From Neisseria sicca (lineage in GTDB: Bacteria; Pseudomonadota; Gammaproteobacteria; Burkholderiales; Neisseriaceae), in assembly GCF_003044565.1 (NCBI RefSeq), contig NZ_POXG01000004.1, forward strand, positions 124,001-188,000: DNA of 64,000 nt, given 5' to 3'. Under the pieces are notes generated by a model. The model searched no databases, was not told where the DNA came from, and saw only the letters and a program-made list of their open reading frames with translations. Below, piece by piece: positions 9,501-18,510 of the stretch (its first letter is position 1; every line of letters starts with the position of its first letter). A program made the position numbers and the translations under genes.

Positions 9501-9860
9501 CCAAATGTTCAGATAGGCAAGGAAATCGGACTGCTTGTCGGTAAAACGCTCGTGCGCCTTGGCGGCGGCATCGCGCGCTTCCAACGGCCGCTCGCGCGGG
9601 TCTTGAATCGACAGCGCGGACGCGATCACCAATATTTCCGCCATGCAGTCGTGCTTCTTCGCCGCCAACAAAATGCGCGCGATTTTCGGGTCGATGGGCA
9701 GGCGCGCCATTTGTTCGCCGAGTTTGGTCAGGCGGTAGCGGGGAGGGGCAACGATATTGCCCGAAGCGTTTTGAAGGTCGTCTGAAACGGTTTTGTCGTT
9801 TGTCGGATTGTGTCGGGCATGGATGCCCGAGCCGTGTGCTTGATTTTTAGTGTTCTGCAT
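6540..9860 (-). CDS. hrpA: HrpA RNA helicase, C-terminal part of a split gene
   Basis: The 1,106-residue ORF covers the portion of HrpA after the two RecA domains. From about residue 45 it reads YRLTKLGEQMARLPIDPKIARILLAA, the winged-helix/ratchet region of DEAH helicases, then the OB region, and then DUF3418 and the C-terminus ending YPVSVKRLLKEW. The helicase motifs I-VI are absent; they sit in the ORF at 11689-13083, about 1.8 kb away. The first 40 residues are translated spacer, including a DUS (SDDL), and no ribosome binding site precedes the ATG at 9860, so expression is doubtful. Residues of about 430-597 are three in-frame copies of a 56-residue repeat made of intergenic-type DNA. Whether the halves reassemble is unknown; the gene is probably inactivated. 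Confidence 0.85.
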   Translation of the reverse strand: MQNTKNQAHGSGIHARHNPTNDKTVSDDLQNASGNIVAPPRYRLTKLGEQMARLPIDPKIARILLAAKKHDCMAEILVIASALSIQDPRERPLEARDAAAKAHERFTDKQSDFLAYLNIWDSFQRERDKGLSNKQLVQWCRQYFLSHLRMREWRELHHQLAQTAIEMGLTTKEAAFRRPPEVKQLTSSENQGDQDLSAKLKQKQLDKKQHRAQIRAAKEAGYEQIHRALLTGLIANVGMKSPDGNDYTGARGSRFHLFPASALFKAKPKWVMAAELVETTKLYARDLAAIQPEWIEQEAPHLVRYHYFEPHWEQKRGEVIASERVTLYGLTVLPRRPVSYGRIAPEEAREIFIRSALVAQECDLKADFFVHNKKLIKEISELEHKSRKQDVLVDDEALFAFYNERLPEMAWKDAQGSVWGSEDSVRIIESDEAERSSENERNEFRQNERNASRQNENHSNTVGWVENPTPAATAKTVGFDNPTYAADKAERSSENERSEFPQNEHNGSRQNENHGNTVGWVENPTPAATAKLVGSDNPTYAADKAERSSEKERSEFRQNEHNVSRQNENHSNTVGWVENPTPAATAKTVGFDNPTYAAQQTAPQKNRLKPLPLADIRTFQAWLKTAERDNPRLLFLSRDDLMQHAAAHITEEQFPKHWQTADGKFKLSYRFEPHHPLDGVTLTLPLTVLNRISPAALEWLVPGMIREKIQLQIKALPKQIRRICVPVPEFITQFLSQNPDRNAPILPQLAQAIAKTAGDIRILEQINQDEWAAFRLPEHCYFNLRIIDDGGQELAMGRDLIQIQQQLGKAAATTFRDNTQEFERDNVTAWDIGTLPESIKFARGKQQLTGYLGLQKEKDGRIALRLFDTSAAAEQAHRLGVIELMKLQLKEQVKDLNKGIQGFTQAAMLLKHINADTLRDDLTQAVCDRAFIGEDELPRNEKAFKEQIKRARSRLPAVKEALSRYLQETAAAYAELNSKLGKHPLTHLMRQRLQTLLAAGFATRTPWAQWPRLPIYLKAMILRLEKYSGNPARDAAREADIQELEQMWQEKTDSLVKQGQPVSDDLAAFKWMIEELRVSLFAQELKTPYPVSVKRLLKEWDKLSNI
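8073..8576. repeat. Three tandem 168-bp repeats inside the hrpA reading frame
   Basis: Units begin at 8073, 8241 and 8409 with GTAGGTTGGGTTGTC and have an exact 168-base period. Each unit contains a palindromic pair (GTAGGTTGGGTT ... AACCCAACCTAC) and an inverse DUS (TTTTCAGACGACCT). 168 is a multiple of three and the frame stays open, adding 56 residues per copy (VGWVENPTPAATAK... and ERSSENERSEF). Such palindromes are normally intergenic in Neisseria. Confidence 0.9.
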
Positions 9861-9866
9861 AGTTTT

Positions 9867-9893
9867 TAGGTCGGGCGTTTATGTCCGACGTGG
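9867..9893 (+). repeat. Left copy of inverted repeat bordering the lpt6-like insert
   Basis: AGGTCGGGCGTTTATGTCCG. A similar sequence occurs in inverse orientation at 11654-11681 on the other side of the phosphoethanolamine transferase gene. The match is imperfect. Confidence 0.4.
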
Positions 9894-9927
9894 TCTCAAT
9901 TTATATCGTTTGTAGGATTGCGCCGCT

Positions 9928-11502
9928 TTATTGCGGATAAACATATTCCGCTTTGCCATTGCGGATGTTCAGGCTGCCCGCATCGCCTGTGATCAGATTG
10001 CCCGTTACCGAGCCTTCGGTGCAGCCCGAAACCTTCATATCGTAGCCCAGCGTGTGAATCAGGAAAGTTGAAAGCTGCTGGTGGAAGGCAATTTCACAAG
10101 GCGCAAAGGCTTGGTTGGCGGATTGCTGCACGGCGGCATCAGGACTGTATAACACCAACGGTACGATGTAGCTGTCGGGATGTACCGTGCCTTGGTTGAA
10201 GGTGTCTTTGTGCACATACTGCCCGTGGTCTGAGGTATAGACAAACAACCAGTTGTTTTCAGGCTGTTTTTGCAGCTGCTGGAACACGGTTTGGATCATT
10301 TGGTCGGTTTTGTGGATGGTGCTGTCGTATTTGTCCACGATATTGGCTTCGCCGAACACCTTATCCTGTTGTTGCAACAGCGCGCCGTATGGGACGTGCG
10401 AACCGCGTTGGTGCAACACAATAAAATGCTTGCCCTGCTGCAAATTGATTTTGTCGAACAGCGGCAGCAGCTTATCGTCGGGCATATTGTCGCCGTTGCG
10501 GTAGCCGAGTTGGGTCGGCTGAATCAGATGGTCAATCCACTTTTTGCCGATTAGGTTCAAAATCGCCATCTCGTTTTCCGCCTGCGCGCTGTAAAAATAC
10601 GTTTCGTAACCCTGCTCTTTGGCGAGGCGGAACATATTGGTATCGCCGCTGCTGATTTGCTCATAGCCGTTGGCATGCGGTATCGCATTGAAAAAGCTGG
10701 GCAGGGAGACTGCCGTCATCAAAGCGGCGGAATAGCTTTGCTTCACAATCGGCTTAAAGTCAGCTTGCGACAGTTGGGTCAAAAACGGCGAAGTTTCGCG
10801 TCCGTAGCCAAACAGTTTCAAATGCGCCGCGCTTTCGCTTTCGCCCATAATCAGGATGATATTTTGAATACTGGCTTGTCCGGTTTTGCTTGGCGCAGGC
10901 TGTTTGAACACAGGGATTTTGCTTAAATCAAACAATTGATACGGCAATACGCGCCCGACAAAATAGCCGAAGCTGAAATAATTGGCTTTGACGCGGCTGT
11001 ATGTCGGTTTGGGCGAAATACCGTGTTCCTGCGTCGTACTGAATGAACGTCCAAAAATCAGCAACATCGCCGCAGCGAACAATATATCGGCGGCAAAATG
11101 CGTCTTACGGCGGAACTTGGCAAGGCTGCAAAACAACACGACTTCCGCTACACCCCACAACGCAGGCAGCCACAACTTATCCAACATTGACGCGCCCGCG
11201 CTGCCGACTTCGGTAACCTCTTTCAGCATCAGCCAATAGTTGATGCCCGTCATCCAACTTTGATAAACCGCGTAATGCACATTGTTGGCAATGATGCTGA
11301 GCGCAAAAAACAACGCAATCAGCAACCGTGAAGCCTTATAACGCGCAAACAGATACAGCGCAGCAATCACAAATGTCAGCGCAAACGTTTCCGCCATTTT
11401 CGCAGCCGGCAGGGTTTCAATCCCGAATACAAAACGATAGGCAATTTCGCTGGCAGTAAGTAGGGATGAATAGAGAAAGAGAACGAAAAGGGATTTTTTC
11501 AT
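9928..11502 (-). CDS. lpt6: Lipooligosaccharide phosphoethanolamine transferase, Lpt6-like
   Basis: Membrane enzyme of the EptA/sulfatase superfamily that transfers phosphoethanolamine to lipooligosaccharide. Several N-terminal membrane segments fill roughly residues 1-150. The periplasmic catalytic domain follows, with metal-binding GESESAAHLKLFGYGRETSP, the catalytic-threonine loop ALMTAVSLPSFF and the late TSDHGQY motif. I chose the ATG at 11502 (MKKSLFVLFLYSS); an upstream start at 11550 adds 16 non-membrane residues. Among neisserial enzymes it best fits the inner-core type Lpt6, but CptA, EptA or Lpt3 relatives cannot be excluded by eye. It lies between the two halves of hrpA with its own upstream region, and is clearly the inserted element. 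Confidence 0.7.
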   Translation of the reverse strand: MKKSLFVLFLYSSLLTASEIAYRFVFGIETLPAAKMAETFALTFVIAALYLFARYKASRLLIALFFALSIIANNVHYAVYQSWMTGINYWLMLKEVTEVGSAGASMLDKLWLPALWGVAEVVLFCSLAKFRRKTHFAADILFAAAMLLIFGRSFSTTQEHGISPKPTYSRVKANYFSFGYFVGRVLPYQLFDLSKIPVFKQPAPSKTGQASIQNIILIMGESESAAHLKLFGYGRETSPFLTQLSQADFKPIVKQSYSAALMTAVSLPSFFNAIPHANGYEQISSGDTNMFRLAKEQGYETYFYSAQAENEMAILNLIGKKWIDHLIQPTQLGYRNGDNMPDDKLLPLFDKINLQQGKHFIVLHQRGSHVPYGALLQQQDKVFGEANIVDKYDSTIHKTDQMIQTVFQQLQKQPENNWLFVYTSDHGQYVHKDTFNQGTVHPDSYIVPLVLYSPDAAVQQSANQAFAPCEIAFHQQLSTFLIHTLGYDMKVSGCTEGSVTGNLITGDAGSLNIRNGKAEYVYPQ

Positions 11503-11653
11503 AATGGGAAGTTCACAATAAAAGTTGCAGGACGGGTTGAGGGGCGGCAACGGTATTCTTTACGGCTATTTGTTTACAGATTGTTTTCAAGAATGAGGTC
11601 GTCTGAAAATGGTTGGTAGAGTTGATTAAGGGCGGTAGGTTGTTTTTGGTTTT

Positions 11654-11681
11654 GTAGGTTAGACATAAATGCCTGCCCTAC
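11654..11681 (-). repeat. Right copy of inverted repeat bordering the lpt6-like insert
   Basis: GTAGGTTAGACATAAATGCC on the plus strand; its complement aligns with the repeat at 9867-9893 at most positions. It lies just inside the DUS at which the hrpA N-terminal ORF ends. Confidence 0.4.
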
Positions 11682-11688
11682 TTAATTT

Positions 11689-13083
<1,395 letters not shown>

Positions 13084-13211
13084 GGTACGGGCGGATATCG
13101 GTGAAAATAAGAAAGGTAGTATTATAGCAAACTGGCTTTGCCTAATCGGTATGGGTACTATGGAGACCTCTATTGGAGGCAGGCTGTATGGTTTAATAAA
13201 AAGGAATATTC

Positions 13212-13850
13212 ATGAAAAAGATTTTATGTTTGGTTTTGGCGATGAGCATGGGCAGCGTGGCATTTGCCGCGGAGTACCGAACGAAACAGCCCATTGCTTA
13301 CGATTGGCTGAAAATCAACGGCAACCAGTTCAATATTGAATCTGCCAACGAGCGCGGACATATATGTAGCGCACAAGGCGAGATGGATAAGAATAAGGTT
13401 TGGAAAGATGGAGAAGGCTGCCAAATATCGTTCCAATTCAAGGGGGATGAGGTAAAAGTGGATGCCGAAGGCTGCGACAATTATTGCGGCGCAGGCGTAT
13501 CTTTCCCGTCAGAGTATTACAAACTGCCGCAGGTTTGCTCCCAACCAAGCGTCAAACAGATGGAAAACCGTTTTCAGACGACCTTGCGTTCAGGAAAATT
13601 CGAACAGGCAGCAGGCATCAAACAAAATTATCTGAAACAGTGCGGCGATTTCCTCAATCCGATTGAAACAGTGACCGCAGCCAACGATGCTGCCGATGCG
13701 TACCGTCAGGCAAACAACAAAGCCGCCTGCATCCAAACTTTGGATGCGGTGCAGGATCATTATGAGAGCGAATTGTTGGATAAGGACTTGGTGAATAAGA
13801 TTAATGTACAGATGGAGCGTGACAAAGCTTTGCGCCAACAATGTAGCTGA
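13212..13850 (+). CDS. Exported protein of unknown function
   Basis: 212 residues with a signal peptide (MKKILCLVLAMSMGSVAFA-AEY). The mature part is cysteine-rich (HICSAQGEM, GCQISF, GCDNYCGAGVSF, VCSQPS), so disulfides in the periplasm are likely. A DUS is embedded in the coding region near 13572 and gives the residues RFQTTLRS. The SD AAGGA precedes the ATG at 13212. The C-terminal half is helical. No family was recognised; the N-terminal part resembles lysozyme-inhibitor-like or DUF1311-type exported proteins only in general character. Confidence 0.7.
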   Translation: MKKILCLVLAMSMGSVAFAAEYRTKQPIAYDWLKINGNQFNIESANERGHICSAQGEMDKNKVWKDGEGCQISFQFKGDEVKVDAEGCDNYCGAGVSFPSEYYKLPQVCSQPSVKQMENRFQTTLRSGKFEQAAGIKQNYLKQCGDFLNPIETVTAANDAADAYRQANNKAACIQTLDAVQDHYESELLDKDLVNKINVQMERDKALRQQCS

Positions 13851-13872
13851 ACGCTGATAAAAAGGTTGCTAG

Positions 13873-13913
13873 AAGGTCGTCTGAAAAGTAAATGAGTACT
13901 TTATGACGGCCTT
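13873..13913. terminator. Imperfect DUS hairpin
   Basis: GAAGGTCGTCTGAAAAGTA followed by TACTTTATGACGGCCTTT, an imperfect inverse in which the second DUS is degraded. T-rich sequence follows. It terminates the exported-protein gene. Confidence 0.5.
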
Positions 13914-14029
13914 TATTATTGCCGTTGGTCGTAAAAAATGCTCGTTTGGCATATTTATTACAAAGTCATATTGATTGTGCTTAGAATGCGTTCCTGTCTT
14001 CGTCAGATAACAATTTTAAGAACAAAATT

Positions 14030-14803
14030 ATGAAAAAATATCTTGCTTTGATGTGTGTTGCAGCCTTATCTGCCTGCGGTGGCGGCGGCTCCTCCCCCAG
14101 TACGCAATCCACGCCGACACAGGCTCCAAAATCTGCCCAAGCTCTGCCCTCGGCAGACGCAGCTTCCGTATTGCCGGTATCTGCGAAGTCGGAAAAACCG
14201 GAATCCGGCAAACAATTTTTCAGCGGAACCAATTCTTCCGATTCCGCAGTGGCATTCAATCATGCCGATTGGAACAAAATCACCATCGAAGGCGTAGAGG
14301 TCGATCTTGCAGCCGTACAAGGCGAGAGTTTTAAAAACGGCTGGCGAGACAGCGTCGGCGGTTCCGAGAATAAACGCCTTGCCAATTTTGGCGGCAATTA
14401 TGTCCTGCACCACAGCACACTCGATGCGGTTGCCGGTATCGTGAAGACCGAATCGCAAAACAATTACGCATTCTTCAACGGCAATTTTACCCGTGAAGCA
14501 GAAATGCCGAAAATCGGACAGGCTGTTTACGACGTATCAACCGTCAGCGTGCGCGGTACTTTGGCGCAGGGATACGGTACAGGTCGTCTGACTGCCGATT
14601 TCGAAAGCAAAAAAGTCAGCGGCAGCCTCGGCTATTTCAACAAAACGCTCACCGTTGATGCGGATATCAACGGCAACAGATTTTCTTCCGTCTCCCCGAC
14701 GGCAGAAATACACGGCGGTTTCTTCGGTTCCGCAGCCGCAGAGACAGCCGGTGTTTATCAGGTCGGTAAAATCGTAGGGACGTTTGCCGGTCAAAAACAA
14801 TAA
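14030..14803 (+). CDS. Surface lipoprotein, TbpB/HpuA-type beta-barrel
   Basis: 257 residues. A lipoprotein signal peptide ends in a clear lipobox (LSAC, then GGGGSSP). A low-complexity linker of S, T, P, Q and A runs to about residue 55. The C-terminal domain finishes with a glycine-rich motif (IHGGFFGSAAAETAGVYQVG, then GTFAGQKQ) like the last strands of the barrel in transferrin-binding protein B, HpuA and other Slam-dependent surface lipoproteins. No second lobe is present, so it is a single-barrel protein. The ligand is unknown. The poly-G tract after the lipobox cysteine is short and interrupted, so phase variation is not implied. Confidence 0.75.
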   Translation: MKKYLALMCVAALSACGGGGSSPSTQSTPTQAPKSAQALPSADAASVLPVSAKSEKPESGKQFFSGTNSSDSAVAFNHADWNKITIEGVEVDLAAVQGESFKNGWRDSVGGSENKRLANFGGNYVLHHSTLDAVAGIVKTESQNNYAFFNGNFTREAEMPKIGQAVYDVSTVSVRGTLAQGYGTGRLTADFESKKVSGSLGYFNKTLTVDADINGNRFSSVSPTAEIHGGFFGSAAAETAGVYQVGKIVGTFAGQKQ

Positions 14804-14995
14804 AAAGTGAAAGTTGCATTTACTTTTTTACAAGGGGTGCAGACATTCAAAATTCCACGGCTTTCGGTATAAATATCGGATGCGTAGCAATGGTACTTTA
14901 ATATTGGTCATCTTACGGGCATTGCTGCCAAAGAAGAAAGTAGTTAAAAACGAAAAAGCGCAGAGTTTTGAATGGTCGAACCACCCCAAGGGGAA

Positions 14996-15037
14996 AGGTC
15001 GTCTGAAAACGGTTTGGTTATCCGTTTCAGACGACCT
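14996..15037. terminator. DUS inverted-repeat hairpin
   Basis: AGGTCGTCTGAAAACGG and its inverse CCGTTTCAGACGACCT with a loop of about eight bases. It lies in the roughly 380-base gap before xth, which otherwise holds only the xth promoter region. Confidence 0.7.
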
Positions 15038-15109
15038 ATTTTTATGGAGGGTTCACAAAGGCAATGTTGAAGCATTCGCAAGCAGTTGCAGGGAAAAGAA
15101 AGAGCGGTT

Positions 15110-15139
15110 TTGTCGCGATTCCTCTATATCGGTTACAAT
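15110..15139 (+). promoter_or_regulatory. Candidate sigma-70 promoter of xth
   Basis: TTGTCG at 15110, 18 bases, then TACAAT at 15134, about 42 bases before the xth start codon. It was found by eye only. Confidence 0.35.
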
Positions 15140-15180
15140 CCGTTTTTTCTTCTCAAACCAATATTCCAAAACACAAAATT

Positions 15181-15960
15181 ATGCTGAAAATCATCTCCGC
15201 CAACGTCAACGGCATCCGCTCCGCTTACAAAAAAGGATTTTACGAATACATCGCCGCATCGGGCGCGGACATTGTCTGCGTGCAGGAACTCAAAGCGCAG
15301 GAAGCCGATTTGTCCGACGAAATGAAAAATCCGCACGGGATGCACGGCCATTGGCATTGCGCCGAAAAACGCGGTTACAGCGGCGTAGCGGTGTACAGCA
15401 AACGCGCGCCTGACAATGTGCAAATCGGCATGGGCATTGAAGAATTCGACCGCGAAGGGCGGTTTGTGCGCTGCGATTTCGGCAAGTTGTCGGTGATTTC
15501 GCTTTACCTGCCCAGCGGCACCAGCGCGCCGGAGCGGCAGGAATTGAAATACCGTTTTTTAGACGCGTTCTATCCCATGCTTGAAGCCATGAAGGCGGAA
15601 GGGCGCGACATTGTTGTTTGCGGAGACTGGAATATTGCCCACCAAAACATCGACTTGAAAAACTGGAAAGGCAACCAGAAAAACTCAGGCTTCCTGCCCG
15701 AAGAACGCGAATGGATAGGCAAAGTCATCCATACGCTCGGCTGGACGGATATGTGGCGCACGCTTTATCCCGATAATCCGGGCTACACTTGGTGGAGCAA
15801 CCGCGGGCAGGCGTATGCGAAAGATGTCGGGTGGCGTATCGATTATCAGATGGTTACACCCGAACTTGCCGCCAAAGCGATGTCCGCGCATGTTTATAAA
15901 GACGAGAAATTTTCCGACCATGCCCCGTTGGTCGTGGAGTACGACTATGCTGCCCAATAA
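15181..15960 (+). CDS. xth: AP endonuclease / exodeoxyribonuclease III family (NApe-like)
   Basis: Base-excision-repair enzyme that incises DNA at abasic sites. 259 residues from the ATG at 15181 (MLKIISANVNGIRSA); the longer frame from 15064 is translated leader. Family motifs are intact: QELKAQ (metal-binding Glu), SGVAVYSK, GDWNIAH (catalytic Asp/Asn) and the terminal FSDHAPLVVEYD (catalytic Asp-His). The sequence strongly resembles the meningococcal enzyme NApe, the Mg-dependent AP endonuclease, rather than its paralogue NExo. The next gene overlaps its 3' end by 14 bases, so the two are co-transcribed. Confidence 0.93.
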   Translation: MLKIISANVNGIRSAYKKGFYEYIAASGADIVCVQELKAQEADLSDEMKNPHGMHGHWHCAEKRGYSGVAVYSKRAPDNVQIGMGIEEFDREGRFVRCDFGKLSVISLYLPSGTSAPERQELKYRFLDAFYPMLEAMKAEGRDIVVCGDWNIAHQNIDLKNWKGNQKNSGFLPEEREWIGKVIHTLGWTDMWRTLYPDNPGYTWWSNRGQAYAKDVGWRIDYQMVTPELAAKAMSAHVYKDEKFSDHAPLVVEYDYAAQ

Positions 15961-16291
15961 AGTTTTCGGCAAATACGATTGGAACATGAACGGTAAAACC
16001 GGCATAGGCGCGGCATGGGTGGTCGCCGCGTTTGTACTGCCTATGCTGGTGTGGACGATATTCATGCTGGCGCGGATGTCCGGCTGGGTTGAAATGACCC
16101 GCGCAAATCCGCTTTGGGCGTTGGTGTGGCTGCTGTTTTCGCTGCCCTGTATTCTGATTGCCGCCAAGTGTTTCGGTTGGAAAGGCTGGCGGTTGATTGC
16201 CAACATCCTGATCTGCCTTGCCACCTGCGCCGTTTTAAGCGCTCCCGCCGCGATCTTGATTACCTATACGCTCAACGATTTACTCAAATAG
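15947..16291 (+). CDS. Small inner-membrane protein of unknown function
   Basis: 114 residues from ATG 15947 (MLPNKVFGKYDW), overlapping the end of xth; a GGAG lies 7 bases upstream. Three hydrophobic stretches are visible (AAWVVAAFVLPMLVWTIFML, WALVWLLFSLPCILIAA, LIANILICLATCAVL). The N-terminus is predicted outside the membrane core and the C-terminus is short. No motif was recognised. A DUS follows the stop immediately and leads into the next gene. Confidence 0.65.
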   Translation: MLPNKVFGKYDWNMNGKTGIGAAWVVAAFVLPMLVWTIFMLARMSGWVEMTRANPLWALVWLLFSLPCILIAAKCFGWKGWRLIANILICLATCAVLSAPAAILITYTLNDLLK

Positions 16292-16301
16292 GTCGTCTGA
16301 A

Positions 16302-16832
16302 ATGCGAACTTTCGAACTCGAAGACCTGACGCTTTTCTTGATACGCGACGCGGACGAAGCAGAAATGTGGATAGACCGCTGGGCGGTCAGCTATCCCGTC
16401 GTCCAAACCGCTGCCGCTTCCGCTAACCAAAGCATCGCCCAATGGCAGGCAAATATTCAAACAGCGTTTGAAGGCATCAGCGGCGAACACATCGCCGTCG
16501 TCGCACACGGCGCAGGCGTATCCGCTTTTCTGGCGTGGCTCTACCAAACCGACATCCTGACACAGAAAAAAATCGTCAACATCATCCTCGTTTCGCCGCA
16601 CCCCGAAGCCTTCCCCGACGATGAAATACACACCTTCCAGCGCGCCCGTTGTCCCTGCCGCACCGCGCTTGTCATCGCCGAACAAAACGGCACACCGCGC
16701 AACTGGGCGGCAGAACAGGCAAACCTGTGGAACGCCCGCCTCCTCCTGTCGCCACATTCCGGCACGCTCAACGGTGCACTCGGCGGCTGGCAATGGGGCA
16801 TGAAGCTGATGCAGGAAATGCTCTTGAGTTGA
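16302..16832 (+). CDS. RBBP9/YdeN-type alpha/beta-hydrolase fold protein, nucleophile apparently lost
   Basis: 176 residues with the layout of small serine hydrolases of the RBBP9/YdeN group: an early strand (LFLIRDADE), W-rich helix, nucleophile elbow, and a final GGWQWG segment. The elbow reads VVAHGAGVSAF. The usual GHSLG serine is replaced by glycine (HGAG), and the usual acid loop (xxxDP) reads AEQNGTP. A late histidine (SPHSG) remains. It looks like a non-catalytic member of the fold, or one using other residues. It starts 10 bases after the stop of the membrane protein gene, directly behind a DUS, and probably belongs to the xth transcript. Confidence 0.7.
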   Translation: MRTFELEDLTLFLIRDADEAEMWIDRWAVSYPVVQTAAASANQSIAQWQANIQTAFEGISGEHIAVVAHGAGVSAFLAWLYQTDILTQKKIVNIILVSPHPEAFPDDEIHTFQRARCPCRTALVIAEQNGTPRNWAAEQANLWNARLLLSPHSGTLNGALGGWQWGMKLMQEMLLS

Positions 16833-16858
16833 ACAAAACGCTTGCAGGGATAAAGCAG

Positions 16859-16902
16859 AAAAGGTCGTCTGAAACCGGAAATCAGGTTTCAGACGACCTT
16901 TT
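16859..16902. terminator. DUS inverted-repeat hairpin
   Basis: AAAAGGTCGTCTGAAACC and its exact inverse with a loop of eight bases, closing with TTTT. It terminates the xth operon. Confidence 0.8.
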
Positions 16903-16912
16903 CGCAGGCAAG

Positions 16913-17019
16913 TATAGTGGATTAACTTTAAATCAGGACAAGGCGACGAAGCCGCAGACAGTACAGATAGTACGGCAAGGCGAGGCAACGCCGTACTGGT
17001 TTAAAGTTAATCCACTATA
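16913..17019. mobile_element. Correia repeat element, short (107-bp) form
   Basis: Starts TATAGTGGATTAACTTTAAA and ends with the inverse, TTTAAAGTTAATCCACTATA. The internal text (CAGGACAAGGCGACGAAGCC, GCAGACAGTACAGATAGTAC) is that of Correia elements (NEMIS). The internal segment of the 157-bp form is missing. It lies 50 bases upstream of the pyrD start. Confidence 0.9.
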
Positions 17020-17068
17020 ACAGTTTCGGGTAAAATACGGCAGTTTGCCAATCATCCGAAAGAATCCC

Positions 17069-18073
17069 ATGTATTCCTTAGCCCGCAGCCTGTTGTTTAA
17101 ACTTGATGCCGAAAAAGCCCACCATTTCACTCTCGACGCGCTCAACAAAGTTTATAAACTCGGTTTACTTCCGATTTTTGACAACCGAACCAAGCCCGTC
17201 AAACTCATGGGCATCAACTTGCCCAACCCCGTCGGTCTTGCTGCCGGACTCGACAAAAACGGCGAATACATAGACGCATTGGGCGCGCTCGGCTTCGGCT
17301 TCCTCGAAATCGGCACGGTAACGCCCAAGCTGCAGCCCGGCAACCCGCAGCCGCGCCTCTTCCGCGTTCCCGAACACCAAGGCATCATCAACCGCATGGG
17401 CTTCAACAACCACGGCATCGACGCCATGATTCAAAACATCGAAAAAAGCCGTTATCAAGGCGTATTGGGCATCAACATCGGCAAAAACGCCGGCACCCCC
17501 ATCGAAAACGCCGCCGACGACTATTTAATCTGCCTCGAAAAAGCCTACGCACACGCAAGTTACATTACCGTCAATATTTCCTCACCCAACACCAAAAACC
17601 TCCGCGCACTGCAAGGCGGCGACGAACTGAGCGCGCTGCTCGAAGCCCTGAAAAATAAACAGGCGCAGCTTGCCGCCGCACACGGAAAATACGTCCCACT
17701 CGCCGTCAAAATCGCTCCCGATTTAGATGAAGCACAAATCGAAGACATCGCCCACGTCGTCAAATCCGTCGAAATGGACGGCATCATCGCCACCAACACC
17801 ACCATTGACAAATCAAGCCTCGGCAGCCATCCGCTCGCAGGTGAGCAGGGCGGTTTAAGCGGTCTGCCCGTGCGCGAAAAAAGCAACCAAGTGCTGAAAA
17901 CATTGGCGGGACACATAGACGGCAAGCTGCCGATTATTGGCGTCGGCGGTATTATGAACGGCAAGGACGCCGCAGAAAAAATCCGCCTCGGCGCAACCGC
18001 CGTCCAAGTGTACAGCGGCATGATTTATAAAGGTCCGGCATTAGTGAAGGAATGTCTGGCAGCGTTGAAGTAA
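17069..18073 (+). CDS. pyrD: Dihydroorotate dehydrogenase (quinone), class 2
   Basis: Membrane-associated flavoenzyme of pyrimidine synthesis that oxidises dihydroorotate to orotate with quinone. 334 residues from ATG 17069 ([18 protein letters not shown]); the class 2 N-terminal helical extension is present. Motifs: [41 protein letters not shown] with the catalytic serine, and GVGGI for FMN phosphate. A TTG eight codons upstream is open but unlikely as start. A Correia element lies just upstream and may influence its expression. Confidence 0.96.
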   Translation: MYSLARSLLFKLDAEKAHHFTLDALNKVYKLGLLPIFDNRTKPVKLMGINLPNPVGLAAGLDKNGEYIDALGALGFGFLEIGTVTPKLQPGNPQPRLFRVPEHQGIINRMGFNNHGIDAMIQNIEKSRYQGVLGINIGKNAGTPIENAADDYLICLEKAYAHASYITVNISSPNTKNLRALQGGDELSALLEALKNKQAQLAAAHGKYVPLAVKIAPDLDEAQIEDIAHVVKSVEMDGIIATNTTIDKSSLGSHPLAGEQGGLSGLPVREKSNQVLKTLAGHIDGKLPIIGVGGIMNGKDAAEKIRLGATAVQVYSGMIYKGPALVKECLAALK

Positions 18074-18086
18074 GGGAGGCTTTTAA

Positions 18087-18134
18087 GAAAAAAGGTCGTC
18101 TGAAACCCAAGATTGGGTTTCAGACGACCTTTTT
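18087..18134. terminator. DUS inverted-repeat hairpin
   Basis: AAAAAAGGTCGTCTGAAACC with a perfect inverse and a short loop. It terminates pyrD. The outer arm also supplies the last codons and stop (GTC GTC TGA) of the minus-strand gene ending at 18120. Confidence 0.8.
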
Positions 18135-18509
18135 CAAATGAATTATTGTAAATAATTTTAGGATTTTCTTAGGATGCAATTTGAATATATATTCACATAT
18201 ATGACAATAATAATTATATATACCATTAGGATTAAACCTTAGAATGGAAAATATATTGAAATCGCATATAATTATGCTTGTTAGTATAACAATAATATTT
18301 TTTCTCTTGCAAAATAAGATGAGGATGCAACAAAATAATCCAATTATTCCGCTTAGTATTTCTATAAAATATAAAAAAAATATGCCATATATTCCTAAAA
18401 TAAGTTTTGAAGTGATAAATTGTATAAATATTATCAAGGCTGGTATTGTAAATATTATTTGTAATAATAATATTTTATAATAGCTTTCCGTATTGAAATA
18501 TTTAGTCAT
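18120..18509 (-). CDS. Small membrane protein, candidate immunity protein
   Basis: 129 residues from ATG 18509 (MTKYFNTESYYK; GGAG nine bases upstream); a start at 18527 is also possible. Four hydrophobic segments fill most of the protein. It resembles the product of 20626-20976: YYKILLLQIIFTIPALIIF against YFLLIAQILLNLPSLIF near the N-terminus, and CEYIFKLH against SDYIFKIIH at the C-terminus. The start overlaps the stop of a short toxin-tail remnant. The last residues KKVV and the stop are read from a DUS. Immunity function is inferred from position. Confidence 0.55.
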   Translation of the reverse strand: MTKYFNTESYYKILLLQIIFTIPALIIFIQFITSKLILGIYGIFFLYFIEILSGIIGLFCCILILFCKRKNIIVILTSIIICDFNIFSILRFNPNGIYNYYCHICEYIFKLHPKKILKLFTIIHLKKVV

Positions 18510-18510
18510 A

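Noticed and set aside
14082..14100. G- and C-rich run after the lipobox of the surface lipoprotein, considered as a phase-variable tract
   Set aside because: The run is broken by other bases and too short for slippage of the usual neisserial kind.
14814..15413. Open frame of 199 codons
   Set aside because: Crosses a DUS hairpin and then overlaps the start of xth in another frame; no ribosome site.
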